Assembly: GCA_023249395.1 (NCBI GenBank)
Contig: JAHFCS010000007.1
Location: forward strand, 5,063-19,788
Direction: 5' to 3'
From: Gemmatimonadota bacterium
GTDB lineage: Bacteria > Gemmatimonadota > Gemmatimonadetes > Gemmatimonadales > Gemmatimonadaceae
DNA length: 14,726 nt
Shown here: positions 1 to 5,881 of the stretch, piece after piece
Position numbering within the stretch: the first letter of the stretch is position 1
Layout of the letters: each line of letters starts with the position of its first letter
Notes under the pieces: model-generated
Database searches by the model: none
What the model was told of the DNA's origin: nothing
The model's input: only the letters and a program-made list of their open reading frames with translations
Made by a program: the position numbers and the translations under genes

Positions 1-140
1 TCGTAATAGTCGGAGACCGCGGCGACGATGTAGATGGCGAAAGCGGCGAAGCGGACCACCGACGACGTTATGAATGGGAGCGCCGCGATAAGTGGCGCCA
101 CCAGAATTCTTCCGACAGTTATCGCGTTCGGGAGATTCAC
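1..140 (-). CDS. pgsA: CDP-diacylglycerol--glycerol-3-phosphate 3-phosphatidyltransferase, N-terminal part
   Basis: Partial gene that runs off the left edge; 46 complete codons are visible. The translation from a GTG start begins MNLPNAITVGRILVAPLIAA, the usual opening of PgsA-type CDP-alcohol phosphatidyltransferases. A hydrophobic segment (about residues 8-22), a second one (about 29-42) and then S-D-Y-Y-D follow. SDYYD matches the first aspartates of the family signature D-x2-D-G-x2-A-R, whose remainder lies outside the window. The enzyme makes phosphatidylglycerophosphate, precursor of phosphatidylglycerol, in the inner membrane. The start lies 13 bases after the mglA stop, so it is probably the next gene in the same operon. 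There is no strong Shine-Dalgarno sequence before the GTG. Another CDP-alcohol phosphatidyltransferase of the same fold is possible because the diagnostic part is cut off. Confidence 0.82.
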   Translation of the reverse strand, partial: MNLPNAITVGRILVAPLIAALPFITSSVVRFAAFAIYIVAAVSDYY

Positions 141-153
141 CGGCGGATGGCGC

Positions 154-831
154 TCAGGCGAGCGCCTTCAGCACCAGCTTGCTGACCGCCTTGAGCGTGT
201 CGAAGACTCCATCTCCGGCAATCGCGACGGCCTCGAAGTATGGTGCACGCTCTGCCCATTCGCCGCTCGAGTACTGGCTTACCAGGTATTCTCCCGCGTG
301 ATACGGATCGGGCACAACGCGCGCCTTTCCTGGATCGGCGGGCTCCCAGCCCGGGTTGAGCGCCGCCTGGAGCTCGTTCACCGGTGCGGCATTGGGAAGG
401 TCACGCTTGTTGTACTGGATCACGAACGGCATGCGCGTGAGGTCGTAGCCGTACTCCGCCATGTTGTCGTACAGATTCTGCATCGACTCGAGATTAGCTT
501 CCATTCGCTCGAGCTGCGAGTCCGCGACGAAGACGATGCCATCGACGTTCCGGAGGATCAGCTTTCGGCTGGCGTTGTAGTAGACCTGGCCCGGCACTGT
601 GTACAGGTGAAAACGCGTATTGAAGCCGCGGATTGTGCCCAAGTCCACCGGGAGGAAATCAAAGAACAACGTGCGCTCGGTCTCAGTCGCAAGCGAGATG
701 AGCTTGCCCCGCGTCTCGGGCTTCACCTTGCCGTAGATATGCTCGAGGTTGGTGGTTTTTCCACCGAGGCCTGGCCCGTAATAGACAATCTTGCAGTTGA
801 TCTCACGCGCCGCGTAGTTGATCATCGACAT
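154..831 (-). CDS. mglA: MglA, Ras-like polarity GTPase with an insertion
   Basis: 225-residue small GTPase of the MglA family, the bacterial switch that marks a cell pole and is controlled by MglB. It opens MSMINYAAREINCKIVYYGP, very close to Myxococcus MglA from memory. The P-loop GPGLGGKT is at 19-26, the switch II sequence TVPGQ (in place of DTAGQ, as is typical of MglA) at 78-82, and the base-specificity motif NKRD at 141-144. The closing segment AVAIAGDGVFDTL is at 201-213. Myxococcus MglA is about 195 residues; the extra ~30 lie between NELQAALN and that closing segment, about residues 160-197, and are rich in Pro, Gly, Trp and Tyr. It follows mglB by 13 bases, with a strong ribosome site overlapping the mglB stop. 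No polarity partner other than MglB is in view. Confidence 0.96.
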   Translation of the reverse strand: MSMINYAAREINCKIVYYGPGLGGKTTNLEHIYGKVKPETRGKLISLATETERTLFFDFLPVDLGTIRGFNTRFHLYTVPGQVYYNASRKLILRNVDGIVFVADSQLERMEANLESMQNLYDNMAEYGYDLTRMPFVIQYNKRDLPNAAPVNELQAALNPGWEPADPGKARVVPDPYHAGEYLVSQYSSGEWAERAPYFEAVAIAGDGVFDTLKAVSKLVLKALA

Positions 832-840
832 TGCCGTTCT

Positions 841-846
841 CTCCTT
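841..846 (-). promoter_or_regulatory. Ribosome binding site of mglA
   Basis: AAGGAG on the minus strand, 9 bases before the mglA ATG at 831. It overlaps the mglB stop codon (TAA, 847-845), which suggests translational coupling of MglB and its GTPase. It also selects the first of the two closely spaced ATGs (MSM). Confidence 0.75.
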
Positions 847-1333
847 ACCAGTTGAACAGCTCGTCGATCTCGTCGTTGGCGCCGGCGAGGATGTTCGGCT
901 GCGTTGTTCCCCCTGCCCGGGCGCGCGAGAAAGCCCGGTCGAGGTGGCCTGTGAGCTCTTCCACTGCGGGCTTCATCTTGAGCCGCACGAGCCCGATCGG
1001 TGTGCGATTGTCGAAAAGGACCACGAGTATGAGCCGACGGGCAACGTCAGCGACGTACATCGACTCCCGTTCCCCCTGGTGGAAGAGTGTCGTGAAATCG
1101 GTCTCGCCGATGAGGCGCGCGAGCTGGTCGTTGGCGCTGAAATCGGCGGCGGTGAGTGTGGCGAACGAGGTTGGGTCGAAGGAGAGCGGCTCACCAACAG
1201 TCGACACGAGCTGGCCCGACCGGTCGACGAGCAGCGCCGAGCGCGCGCCGGTCTCCGCAAGAAAGCGGGAGATCGTACGCGCTATCGCGTTGAGGTCATC
1301 TTCCTCGAACGACCAGCTGCTCGGTGCTTGCAT
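845..1333 (-). CDS. mglB: MglB, Roadblock/LC7 GTPase-activating partner of MglA
   Basis: 162 residues, the usual length of MglB (Myxococcus about 159). A Roadblock/LC7 domain covers most of the protein: ALLVDRSGQLVSTVGE near 34-49, then the conserved stretch SFATLTAADFSAN...LARLIGETDF, then FHQGERESMYV and VLFDNRTPIGLVRLKMK. These line up block by block with Myxococcus MglB as I recall it. The acidic C-terminus NDEIDELF also matches the DDDIDNLF tail of that protein. In known systems an MglB dimer stimulates GTP hydrolysis by MglA and confines it to one pole. The order mglB-mglA is the order of the known operon, and that adjacency is the best argument against a generic roadblock protein. No clear Shine-Dalgarno precedes the ATG. 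The upstream gene ends 8 bases away. Confidence 0.93.
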   Translation of the reverse strand: MQAPSSWSFEEDDLNAIARTISRFLAETGARSALLVDRSGQLVSTVGEPLSFDPTSFATLTAADFSANDQLARLIGETDFTTLFHQGERESMYVADVARRLILVVLFDNRTPIGLVRLKMKPAVEELTGHLDRAFSRARAGGTTQPNILAGANDEIDELFNW

Positions 1334-1341
1334 TCAGTTTC

Positions 1342-1617
1342 TTATGAAAGCGTTTTTTCGAGGCGCTGCATGAGTGACACCCCACGCTGCCTGAGCACCG
1401 GGCTGTTCTCCCAGGCGACGTACTCGCGGAGAAGCCGCGCGGTATTGACTGTTGGGCGGCCGCGAAGATAACTGAGCGCGGCGAAGCGCCTGAGCGGGTG
1501 GGGACTGAAGAGGTCGCGACGGTATTGCCGCTGAACACGCGTCCAGGCCATGGCACCGCACGCCGCGCCGGCGATGAAGCCGAGGACAGCGAGCTGTCTG
1601 GCTCGGGTGCTAGTCAC
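1342..1617 (-). CDS. Small membrane-anchored protein of unknown function
   Basis: 91 residues, family not recognised. The GTG start at 1617 overlaps the recR stop (ATGTGA), so it is almost certainly translated by coupling with recR. A single hydrophobic segment at about residues 8-25 (QLAVLGFIAGAACGAMAW) is followed by a basic patch (RVQRQYRR) and a soluble helical C-terminus containing HPLRRFAALSYLRGRP and NTARLLREYVAWENSPVLRQ. That part has the look of one or two HEAT-like helical repeats, but this is only an impression. The positive residues after the segment suggest the C-terminus faces the cytoplasm. The gene sits between recR and mglB with only 8 bases to mglB. A link to either neighbour is inference from position alone. 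Confidence 0.75.
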   Translation of the reverse strand: MTSTRARQLAVLGFIAGAACGAMAWTRVQRQYRRDLFSPHPLRRFAALSYLRGRPTVNTARLLREYVAWENSPVLRQRGVSLMQRLEKTLS

Positions 1618-2201
1618 ATCGCCCGCCGTGCAGAAAGCGCTTGAGCAATCGTCACTCCGTCAGCGTACTCGAGATCGCCGCCCACCGGGAGACCGCGCGC
1701 GATGCGCGTCACCGTGAGCTGATAGGGCAGCAGCTTGCGCTGAACGTACAGCGCAGTGGCCTCCCCCTCAATGCTCGGATTGGTTGCGATTATCACCTCG
1801 CGGACCCTGCCGCCCGAGACTCGGGCTTCGAGCTGCGGGATCGTCAGATCATCGGGACCCACTCCGTCGAGCGGCGACAGCCTTCCACCAAGAACGTGAT
1901 AGACGCCGCGAAACTCGCCCGCCCGCTCGATCGCGCCGATGTCCGAAGCTTCCTCGACGGCGCAGATCAGCGCCGAATCGCGGCGGACGTCGCGACATAT
2001 CGAGCACGTCTCTTCTTCAGTGAGATTGAAGCACAGAGCGCACGGTCGGACCTTCTCGGTCAGCGTGGTAAGAGCGTCGGCCAGCCGGCGGCTCTGTTCC
2101 GCAGGCTGGCGAAGCAGATGATACGTAAGTCGGAGCGCTGTTTTTCTCCCGATTCCCGGAAGCTTCGCCAGCTCGCCTACCAGGGCGTCGATCGCCGACA
2201 C
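1614..2201 (-). CDS. recR: Recombination mediator protein RecR
   Basis: 195 residues (E. coli RecR is about 201). RecR works with RecO and RecF to load RecA on single-stranded DNA at gaps. The helix-hairpin-helix LPGIGRKTALRLTYHLL is at 14-30. A four-cysteine zinc finger follows (C54, C57, C66, C69). The Toprim domain starts near residue 78 with CAVEEASDIGAIE, and further Toprim sequence includes ATNPSIEGEATALY. The C-terminal IARGLPVGGDLEYADGVT is typical of RecR. The start is GTG at 2201, one base after the ybaB stop, which fits the usual ybaB-recR coupling. The N-terminus is slightly shorter than in E. coli but the domain is complete. The last base pairs overlap the next gene. Confidence 0.97.
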   Translation of the reverse strand: MSAIDALVGELAKLPGIGRKTALRLTYHLLRQPAEQSRRLADALTTLTEKVRPCALCFNLTEEETCSICRDVRRDSALICAVEEASDIGAIERAGEFRGVYHVLGGRLSPLDGVGPDDLTIPQLEARVSGGRVREVIIATNPSIEGEATALYVQRKLLPYQLTVTRIARGLPVGGDLEYADGVTIAQALSARRAM

Positions 2202-2202
2202 G

Positions 2203-2520
2203 CTAAAAGGGCAGCTTGAACGGGAGGTTGAGGCCGCCGGTCAGCTTCGACATCTCCTGCTTCGCCAGTTCCGCCGATTTCTGCTGTGCTTCGCGGAGCG
2301 CGACGAGAATCAAATCCTCGAGCATCTCCACGTCGGTGGCGTTCACCACCGACGGATCTATCCGGATACGGGTGATCTGTCCTTTTCCGTCAGCCTCGAC
2401 GGTGACCATTCCACCTCCCGACGTGGCGGTCACGGACATCCCCTGGAGATCGTCCTGAATTTTTTCGAGGCGCCCTTGCATCAGCTGCGCCTGCTCCATG
2501 ATCTTGCTGAAATCGGCCAT
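2203..2520 (-). CDS. ybaB: YbaB/EbfC family nucleoid-associated protein
   Basis: 105 residues, normal length for the family. The N-terminal helix contains the typical run MEQAQLMQGRLEKIQDDL; the central strands carry TSGGGMVTVEADGKGQITRIRIDP; the C-terminal helix ends in LTGGLNLPFKLPF. Homologues form dimers that bind DNA with little sequence preference and are usually encoded between dnaX and recR, exactly as here. The dnaX stop is 21 bases upstream and the recR start follows one base after this stop. No convincing ribosome site precedes the ATG, so translation may depend on dnaX ribosomes or on leaderless-like initiation. Function in this organism is inferred from family and gene order. Confidence 0.95.
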   Translation of the reverse strand: MADFSKIMEQAQLMQGRLEKIQDDLQGMSVTATSGGGMVTVEADGKGQITRIRIDPSVVNATDVEMLEDLILVALREAQQKSAELAKQEMSKLTGGLNLPFKLPF

Positions 2521-2541
2521 TCGTGTTGTCGGTGCTGGCGG

Positions 2542-4011
2542 TCAGTCGAGGAGCTCGAGATCGAGCTCATCGATCGCCGCGTCGAGAACGGGATCGTTTG
2601 CGCGGAGCGCCGCCAGCCGTTCGGCCCGCACTGCTTCGCTCGTCAGGCGCGCCCGGTCGGATTTGTTTGCCATCTGCTCATAGCCGAGCTTCCAGTCGGG
2701 ACCGCTTTCCTGCGCCGGGTCATCCCGGTCTCCAGGAAGAACAGGCTCCGACGGCTCTGCGTGCAGAGTGCGCGCATCGGCCGGTGTTGCCGCTCGACGC
2801 GTCTCCCGCTCGGTCGGTCTGGACCGCGGCTCGGAGCGGGCGCCGGTCGCAGACTTACCGCCTCCCGCAGCTCCGCCGTCGCCGAGCCCCCGCAGCACAT
2901 CCTCGATCGACAAAGTCCGATCGAAAAGCGCGAAGCGAACGAGCAGCATCTCCACGAGCAGCTGCTGTTGCGAGCTGCGGCGGAACTGTGGCTCGAGCTC
3001 TGACAGCGTCGACAGCATCCTGATCAGATCGGCGGCAGAGAAGTCGTCGCGATGCAACTCGAGCGCGGCGCGCGCGGCCGGTGATACTCCTTCGGTCGAG
3101 CCGCCGAGGACGAGCGCCAGCTGAGCGCGGAGCATGTCGGCCAGTCCGCTGAGGAATACACCGAAGTCCACTCCCGCGTCGGCGAGCCGGCGTACCGTGT
3201 CGAACGCTTCACCCGCGCGACGGGCGGCGATGACGTCGATGACCCGGAGATACTCGTCTTCCGCCACAAGGCCGAGCGCTATCCTGACCCGGTCAGCCGT
3301 GACGCCGCCCCCGCCGAGCGAAATGACCTGATCGGCCAGGCTCAGTGCATCGCGCATCGAGCCGTCGGCGGCGCGTGCTATCATCGCCAGGGCTTCAGGG
3401 CTCGACTCGATTCCCTCCTCGTGCAGCACGGTCTGAAGGCGCGCGATGATGTCAGAGGTGCCGATGCGCTTGAGGTCGAAGCGCTGCAGACGGCTGAGCA
3501 CGGGCGACGCAGTCTGCGCGATCTTTTGCGGCTCAGTGGTCGCGAAGACGAATACGACCCTCGGCGGCGGCTCCTCGAGAATCTTGAGAAGGGCGTTCCA
3601 CGCCTCGCGCGTGAGCATGTGAGCTTCATCGACGATGTAGACCTTGTAGCGATCGTCACCCGAGGGAGCGTACATCGCTCGCTCGCGCAGCTCGCGGGCG
3701 TCGTCCACGCCGCGATTCGATGCCGCGTCGATCTCCACGACATCCATGCTCGAGCTCCCGGCCCAGATGCGCTGGCACGACGGGCAAACACCGCATGGCT
3801 CGCCGCCGGGCTGCTTGTTCTCGCAGTTGAGGGCCATCGCGAGAACGCGGGCGAGTGTCGTTTTTCCGACACCCCGCGGGCCACAGAGAAGGTATCCGTG
3901 CGCGACCCGTCCTCGCTCGATGGCGCCTCGAAGTGTGTTCGAGACGTGCGACTGCACAGCCACGCCGGCGAAGGTCCTGGGTCGATATTTACGGGCGAGT
4001 GCGAGCGACAT
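2542..4011 (-). CDS. dnaX: DNA polymerase III subunit gamma/tau
   Basis: 489 residues from the ATG at 4011, the clamp-loader ATPase of the replisome. Numbered from that ATG: MSLALARKYRPRTF at the N-terminus, Walker A GPRGVGKT at 44-51, zinc-binding cysteines at 63, 73, 76 and 79, Walker B DEAH at 128-131, and the SRC-motif position reads SRLQRF (173-178), with the arginine kept but Leu for Cys. A clamp-loader domain III follows, then a Gly/Arg/Glu/Pro-rich linker and a short acidic end (ELDLELLD). It is longer than E. coli gamma but much shorter than tau. I see no A-rich slippery heptamer, so a programmed frameshift product is not supported. A GTG at 4056 would add 15 residues but lies inside the SRP RNA, so 4011 is preferred. 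There is no Shine-Dalgarno; the leader is pyrimidine-rich. Confidence 0.96.
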   Translation of the reverse strand: MSLALARKYRPRTFAGVAVQSHVSNTLRGAIERGRVAHGYLLCGPRGVGKTTLARVLAMALNCENKQPGGEPCGVCPSCQRIWAGSSSMDVVEIDAASNRGVDDARELRERAMYAPSGDDRYKVYIVDEAHMLTREAWNALLKILEEPPPRVVFVFATTEPQKIAQTASPVLSRLQRFDLKRIGTSDIIARLQTVLHEEGIESSPEALAMIARAADGSMRDALSLADQVISLGGGGVTADRVRIALGLVAEDEYLRVIDVIAARRAGEAFDTVRRLADAGVDFGVFLSGLADMLRAQLALVLGGSTEGVSPAARAALELHRDDFSAADLIRMLSTLSELEPQFRRSSQQQLLVEMLLVRFALFDRTLSIEDVLRGLGDGGAAGGGKSATGARSEPRSRPTERETRRAATPADARTLHAEPSEPVLPGDRDDPAQESGPDWKLGYEQMANKSDRARLTSEAVRAERLAALRANDPVLDAAIDELDLELLD

Positions 4012-4023
4012 TGAGGAGGGAAG

Positions 4024-4123
4024 ATACCCCAGGCCTGACGGAGCAACGCAAGACACCGCATGCCGCTGCTACCTTCGGGGTCCTGACGGAGTTAGCGGGC
4101 TTTCGCCCTCCGGGACCTGGGGC
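4024..4123 (-). ncRNA. ffs: Small bacterial signal recognition particle RNA (4.5S-type)
   Basis: About 100 nt. The minus strand reads CCGTCAGGACCCCGAAGG followed by TAGCAGCGGCA, which matches the helix 8 core of bacterial SRP RNA (E. coli GTCAGGTCCGGAAGGAAGCAGC) that binds Ffh. The ends pair: GCCCCAGG at 4123-4116 with CCTGGGGT at 4033-4026, giving a closed hairpin of the right size. A -10 box sits 7 bases before the predicted first base. The RNA recruits Ffh to signal sequences and the FtsY receptor. ffs next to dnaX is a recurrent bacterial arrangement. Here the 3' end is about a dozen bases from the dnaX ATG with no terminator between, so processing from a joint transcript is likely. The exact ends are estimates. 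Confidence 0.92.
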
Positions 4124-4130
4124 AAAGCGA

Positions 4131-4136
4131 AATATA
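4131..4136 (-). promoter_or_regulatory. -10 box of the ffs-dnaX promoter
   Basis: TATATT on the minus strand (5 of 6 to TATAAT), inside GCATTATATTTCGC, ending 7 bases before the paired 5' end of the SRP RNA at 4123. It lies just downstream of a terminator, as expected for a fresh promoter. No good -35 hexamer stands 16-18 bases upstream; TTGCGT occurs but 27 bases away. Confidence 0.6.
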
Positions 4137-4167
4137 ATGCCGGGCCATGGTCCGAGGGAGATAACGC

Positions 4168-4200
4168 AAAAGCCCGCCGGCAGAACTTCTGACGGCGGGC
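4168..4200 (-). terminator. Rho-independent terminator after the lipoprotein gene
   Basis: On the minus strand GCCCGCCG (4200-4193) pairs perfectly with CGGCGGGC (4179-4172), and the loop region TCAGAAGTTCTGC can pair further. TTTTGCGTTAT follows immediately. On the plus strand the hairpin is followed by CCCAAGC, so it works for minus-strand transcripts only. It separates the upstream operon (ending in the lipoprotein gene) from ffs-dnaX. Confidence 0.85.
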
Positions 4201-4223
4201 CCAAGCTGCAGGATGCGCGTCGA

Positions 4224-4457
4224 TTAACGCTTCACCTTTACGGTCGGAACCTTGATGTTCGCGGTGTCCTTGCTGATCTCGACCTTCGGCACCGTCACAT
4301 GCGCGGTGTCCGTGCCGACTTCGACCGACGGAACATTGAGCGTATCGGTAACCGTCCCGACCACGGGCTTCTCGACTTCGAGATCCCCGCTCTCCGTCTT
4401 CTTGCATGCAGTGACTGAAACGGCCAGTAAGGCCGCCACTACCAGTAGCTTACCCAC
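4224..4457 (-). CDS. Small lipoprotein with DT-x-VP beta-like repeats, unknown function
   Basis: 77 residues from a GTG at 4457. An open frame continues to 4562, but the GTG has a strong ribosome site 6 bases upstream and places the signal peptide at the N-terminus. MGKLLVVAALLAVSVTAC is a lipoprotein signal peptide with lipobox VTAC; Cys18 would be lipidated. After a short linker (KKTESGDLEVEKP) the mature protein is three similar units of 12-14 residues: DTLNVPSVEVGT, DTAHVTVPKVEISK, DTANIKVPTVKVKR. The alternating polar/hydrophobic pattern suggests beta strands. The end is basic (VKVKR). I do not recognise a family and infer only an envelope location. The gene lies 94 bases after yihY and is followed by a terminator. 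TTGCCA...CACAAT (4507-4477, spacer 19) could be a weak promoter of its own. Confidence 0.8.
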   Translation of the reverse strand: MGKLLVVAALLAVSVTACKKTESGDLEVEKPVVGTVTDTLNVPSVEVGTDTAHVTVPKVEISKDTANIKVPTVKVKR

Positions 4458-4463
4458 GAGAAG

Positions 4464-4469
4464 CCTCCC
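4464..4469 (-). promoter_or_regulatory. Ribosome binding site that sets the lipoprotein start
   Basis: GGGAGG on the minus strand, 6 bases before the GTG at 4457. It is the reason for choosing this start over the longer frame to 4562, which would put 35 hydrophilic residues in front of the signal peptide. Confidence 0.7.
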
Positions 4470-4551
4470 AGGCTTGATTGTGTGTCGCGCAAAGGGCTGT
4501 ATGGCAACCTTCGTTCCACTTTCGTGGGCCCTCGGGAGTCTTAACGGAGCC

Positions 4552-5460
4552 TTAATCCTCAAACGCTTCGCGTTGGCGTTTCCTGACGCGTCTCAGCTCG
4601 TACACCTGGGCAACCTCGCCCCCGAGGATGAAAATCATCGCTGCGTAGTAGACCCAGATGACCACGATCACCACCGCTGCTACCGTGCCCTTGTAAAGGG
4701 ATCCCGGATTGAACGACTGGACGTACGCCCCGAATACACGCTTCGCGAGCTCGAACATGAAGCTCGTGAAAAGCGACGCGATTAGGGCGGTTTGCCAGCG
4801 GATGTTCCGGTTGGGAAGAAACTTGTAAAGCGAGAAGAACATGAGCGTGATGAAGCTGAACGCGATCGCCTGGCCGACGTTGTACTCGAGCCCGCCCATA
4901 ACATCCTTTCTCAGCCCCAGCTCGCCGAGTATCAGCAGACCGCGTGTCGTCGCCAGGGCGAGATAGGCGCTGAGTCCGGTGTACAGGATAAGGAGAAGTG
5001 TAGACACAACCGTGATCTGTATGTCGAAAATCTTTCCGGCGATAATGCCGCGATCGGAATCGATGTCGAAGATTGCCGCCAGCACGCTACGCAGAGATCC
5101 GAAGAGCCGGGTCGAGAACCAGATGAAGCCGACGACACCGTAAATCCCGATTGCCTGCCTCGACTTGATTATCGGAACCAGAATGGGGCCGATCGGCGAA
5201 GGCTGATTCGCCGGATGGGGCGGAAGAAAGCGATCGATTATCGAATTGATCTCGGCCGAGGAGACGTCTGCCGACTGGTTGAGGAGATATGCGAGCCCGG
5301 TCGCCAGCAGAAGAAAGAAAGGCACGGCGGCGAGGAGCAGATTGAAGGCGATGCCCCCCGCCAGAAAAAAAATGTTGTCCTCGCCGCTATTGTCCCAAAC
5401 ACGCTGGACGTAGTCGCGCAGCGTCCAGCCGATCCGCGACAGGAGCGGCCGCTGCGCCAC
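4552..5460 (-). CDS. YihY/BrkB family integral membrane protein
   Basis: 302 residues with about six membrane segments, the usual size of this family. After an amphipathic N-terminus (WTLRDYVQRVWDN), the first segment contains LAGGIAFNLLLAAVPFFLLL, which includes the family's A-x-x-x-A-F/Y-x-L-x-x-x-P-x-x pattern. Later segments are GIYGVVGFIWFSTRLFGSL, ITVVSTLLLILYTGLSAYLA, GQAIAFSFITLMFFSLYKFL, TALIASLFTSFMFELAKRVF and GTVAAVVIVVIWVYYAAMIF. The final ILGGEVAQVYELRR is characteristic. The proteins were once called ribonuclease BN and virulence factor BrkB, but molecular function is not established, so I give no symbol. The GTG start shares its G with the TAG stop of the preceding gene, a one-base overlap that implies coupled translation with the YtxH-like protein. 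Confidence 0.92.
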   Translation of the reverse strand: MAQRPLLSRIGWTLRDYVQRVWDNSGEDNIFFLAGGIAFNLLLAAVPFFLLLATGLAYLLNQSADVSSAEINSIIDRFLPPHPANQPSPIGPILVPIIKSRQAIGIYGVVGFIWFSTRLFGSLRSVLAAIFDIDSDRGIIAGKIFDIQITVVSTLLLILYTGLSAYLALATTRGLLILGELGLRKDVMGGLEYNVGQAIAFSFITLMFFSLYKFLPNRNIRWQTALIASLFTSFMFELAKRVFGAYVQSFNPGSLYKGTVAAVVIVVIWVYYAAMIFILGGEVAQVYELRRVRKRQREAFED

Positions 5461-5864
5461 TAGCTTTCTTTATATGCGGCCTTCGTTTCGGCGATGCGCT
5501 GCTCCAGCTCGGCTCGCGCCTGCTGCGCAGCCGCACGCCCGGCATCGACAGCATTCGTCACCTGCCGGCGCTTGAGGTCGACGGCATCACGGGCAGCGTC
5601 GATGCGATCCTCGACTTTGTCCTTCGCCTGCTGGATGGTGTTACCGACAGACTCGGTCAGCTCCGAGACAAGATCCTGAGCCTGATCGCCGACTTCGCGG
5701 GCCCGCCGCTGTAAATCGCGCCTCGTTTCCTCGCCGGTTCGCGGCGCAAACAGGAGCGCCACTCCGGCGCCGACGGCAAGACCGAGCAGAAACGACCCGA
5801 TGCCAGGCTGTCTCTGCTCGATGACGATGTACGGCTCGTCATCATCCCAATCGTAATCCGACAT
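5460..5864 (-). CDS. YtxH-like membrane-anchored coiled-coil protein
   Basis: 134 residues. An acidic N-terminus (SDYDWDDDEPY) leads to one glycine-rich membrane segment, GIGSFLLGLAVGAGVALLFA (about 21-40), followed by PRTGEETRRDLQRRA, which is the YtxH-domain signature (G-x3-G-x3-A-L-L-F-A-P-x-S/T-G-E-E-T-R). The remaining ~90 residues are strongly helical, Ala/Arg/Glu/Gln rich, with heptad-like spacing, so a long coiled coil is likely. YtxH proteins of Firmicutes are associated with general stress, but the mechanism is unknown. The ATG at 5864 has a good ribosome site (GGGGAGG, 6 bases before it). It follows the sigma-54 activator by 17 bases and shares one base with yihY. Confidence 0.88.
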   Translation of the reverse strand: MSDYDWDDDEPYIVIEQRQPGIGSFLLGLAVGAGVALLFAPRTGEETRRDLQRRAREVGDQAQDLVSELTESVGNTIQQAKDKVEDRIDAARDAVDLKRRQVTNAVDAGRAAAQQARAELEQRIAETKAAYKES

Positions 5865-5881
5865 TCCCCGCCTCCCCTCGC

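Noticed and set aside
34..1471. Long plus-strand frames opposite mglA and mglB
   Set aside because: The minus strand holds clearly conserved MglA and MglB; the plus frames are compositional shadows with no recognisable motifs.
2542..3000. Programmed frameshift in dnaX giving a gamma form
   Set aside because: No A-rich slippery heptamer was found in the linker region; the protein is already close to gamma length.
4012..4056. Upstream GTG start for dnaX
   Set aside because: It would put 15 extra codons inside the SRP RNA; family proteins begin at the MSLALARKYRP segment.
4513..4540. Small hairpin CCAC-GAAA-GTGG after yihY as a terminator
   Set aside because: Four-pair stem and no T tract; too weak to call.
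4458..4562. Longer N-terminus for the lipoprotein
   Set aside because: It would bury the signal peptide behind 35 hydrophilic residues and ignore the GGGAGG ribosome site.
5360..5375. Run of eight A's in yihY as a sequencing frameshift
   Set aside because: The protein stays in frame through it with conserved membrane segments on both sides.
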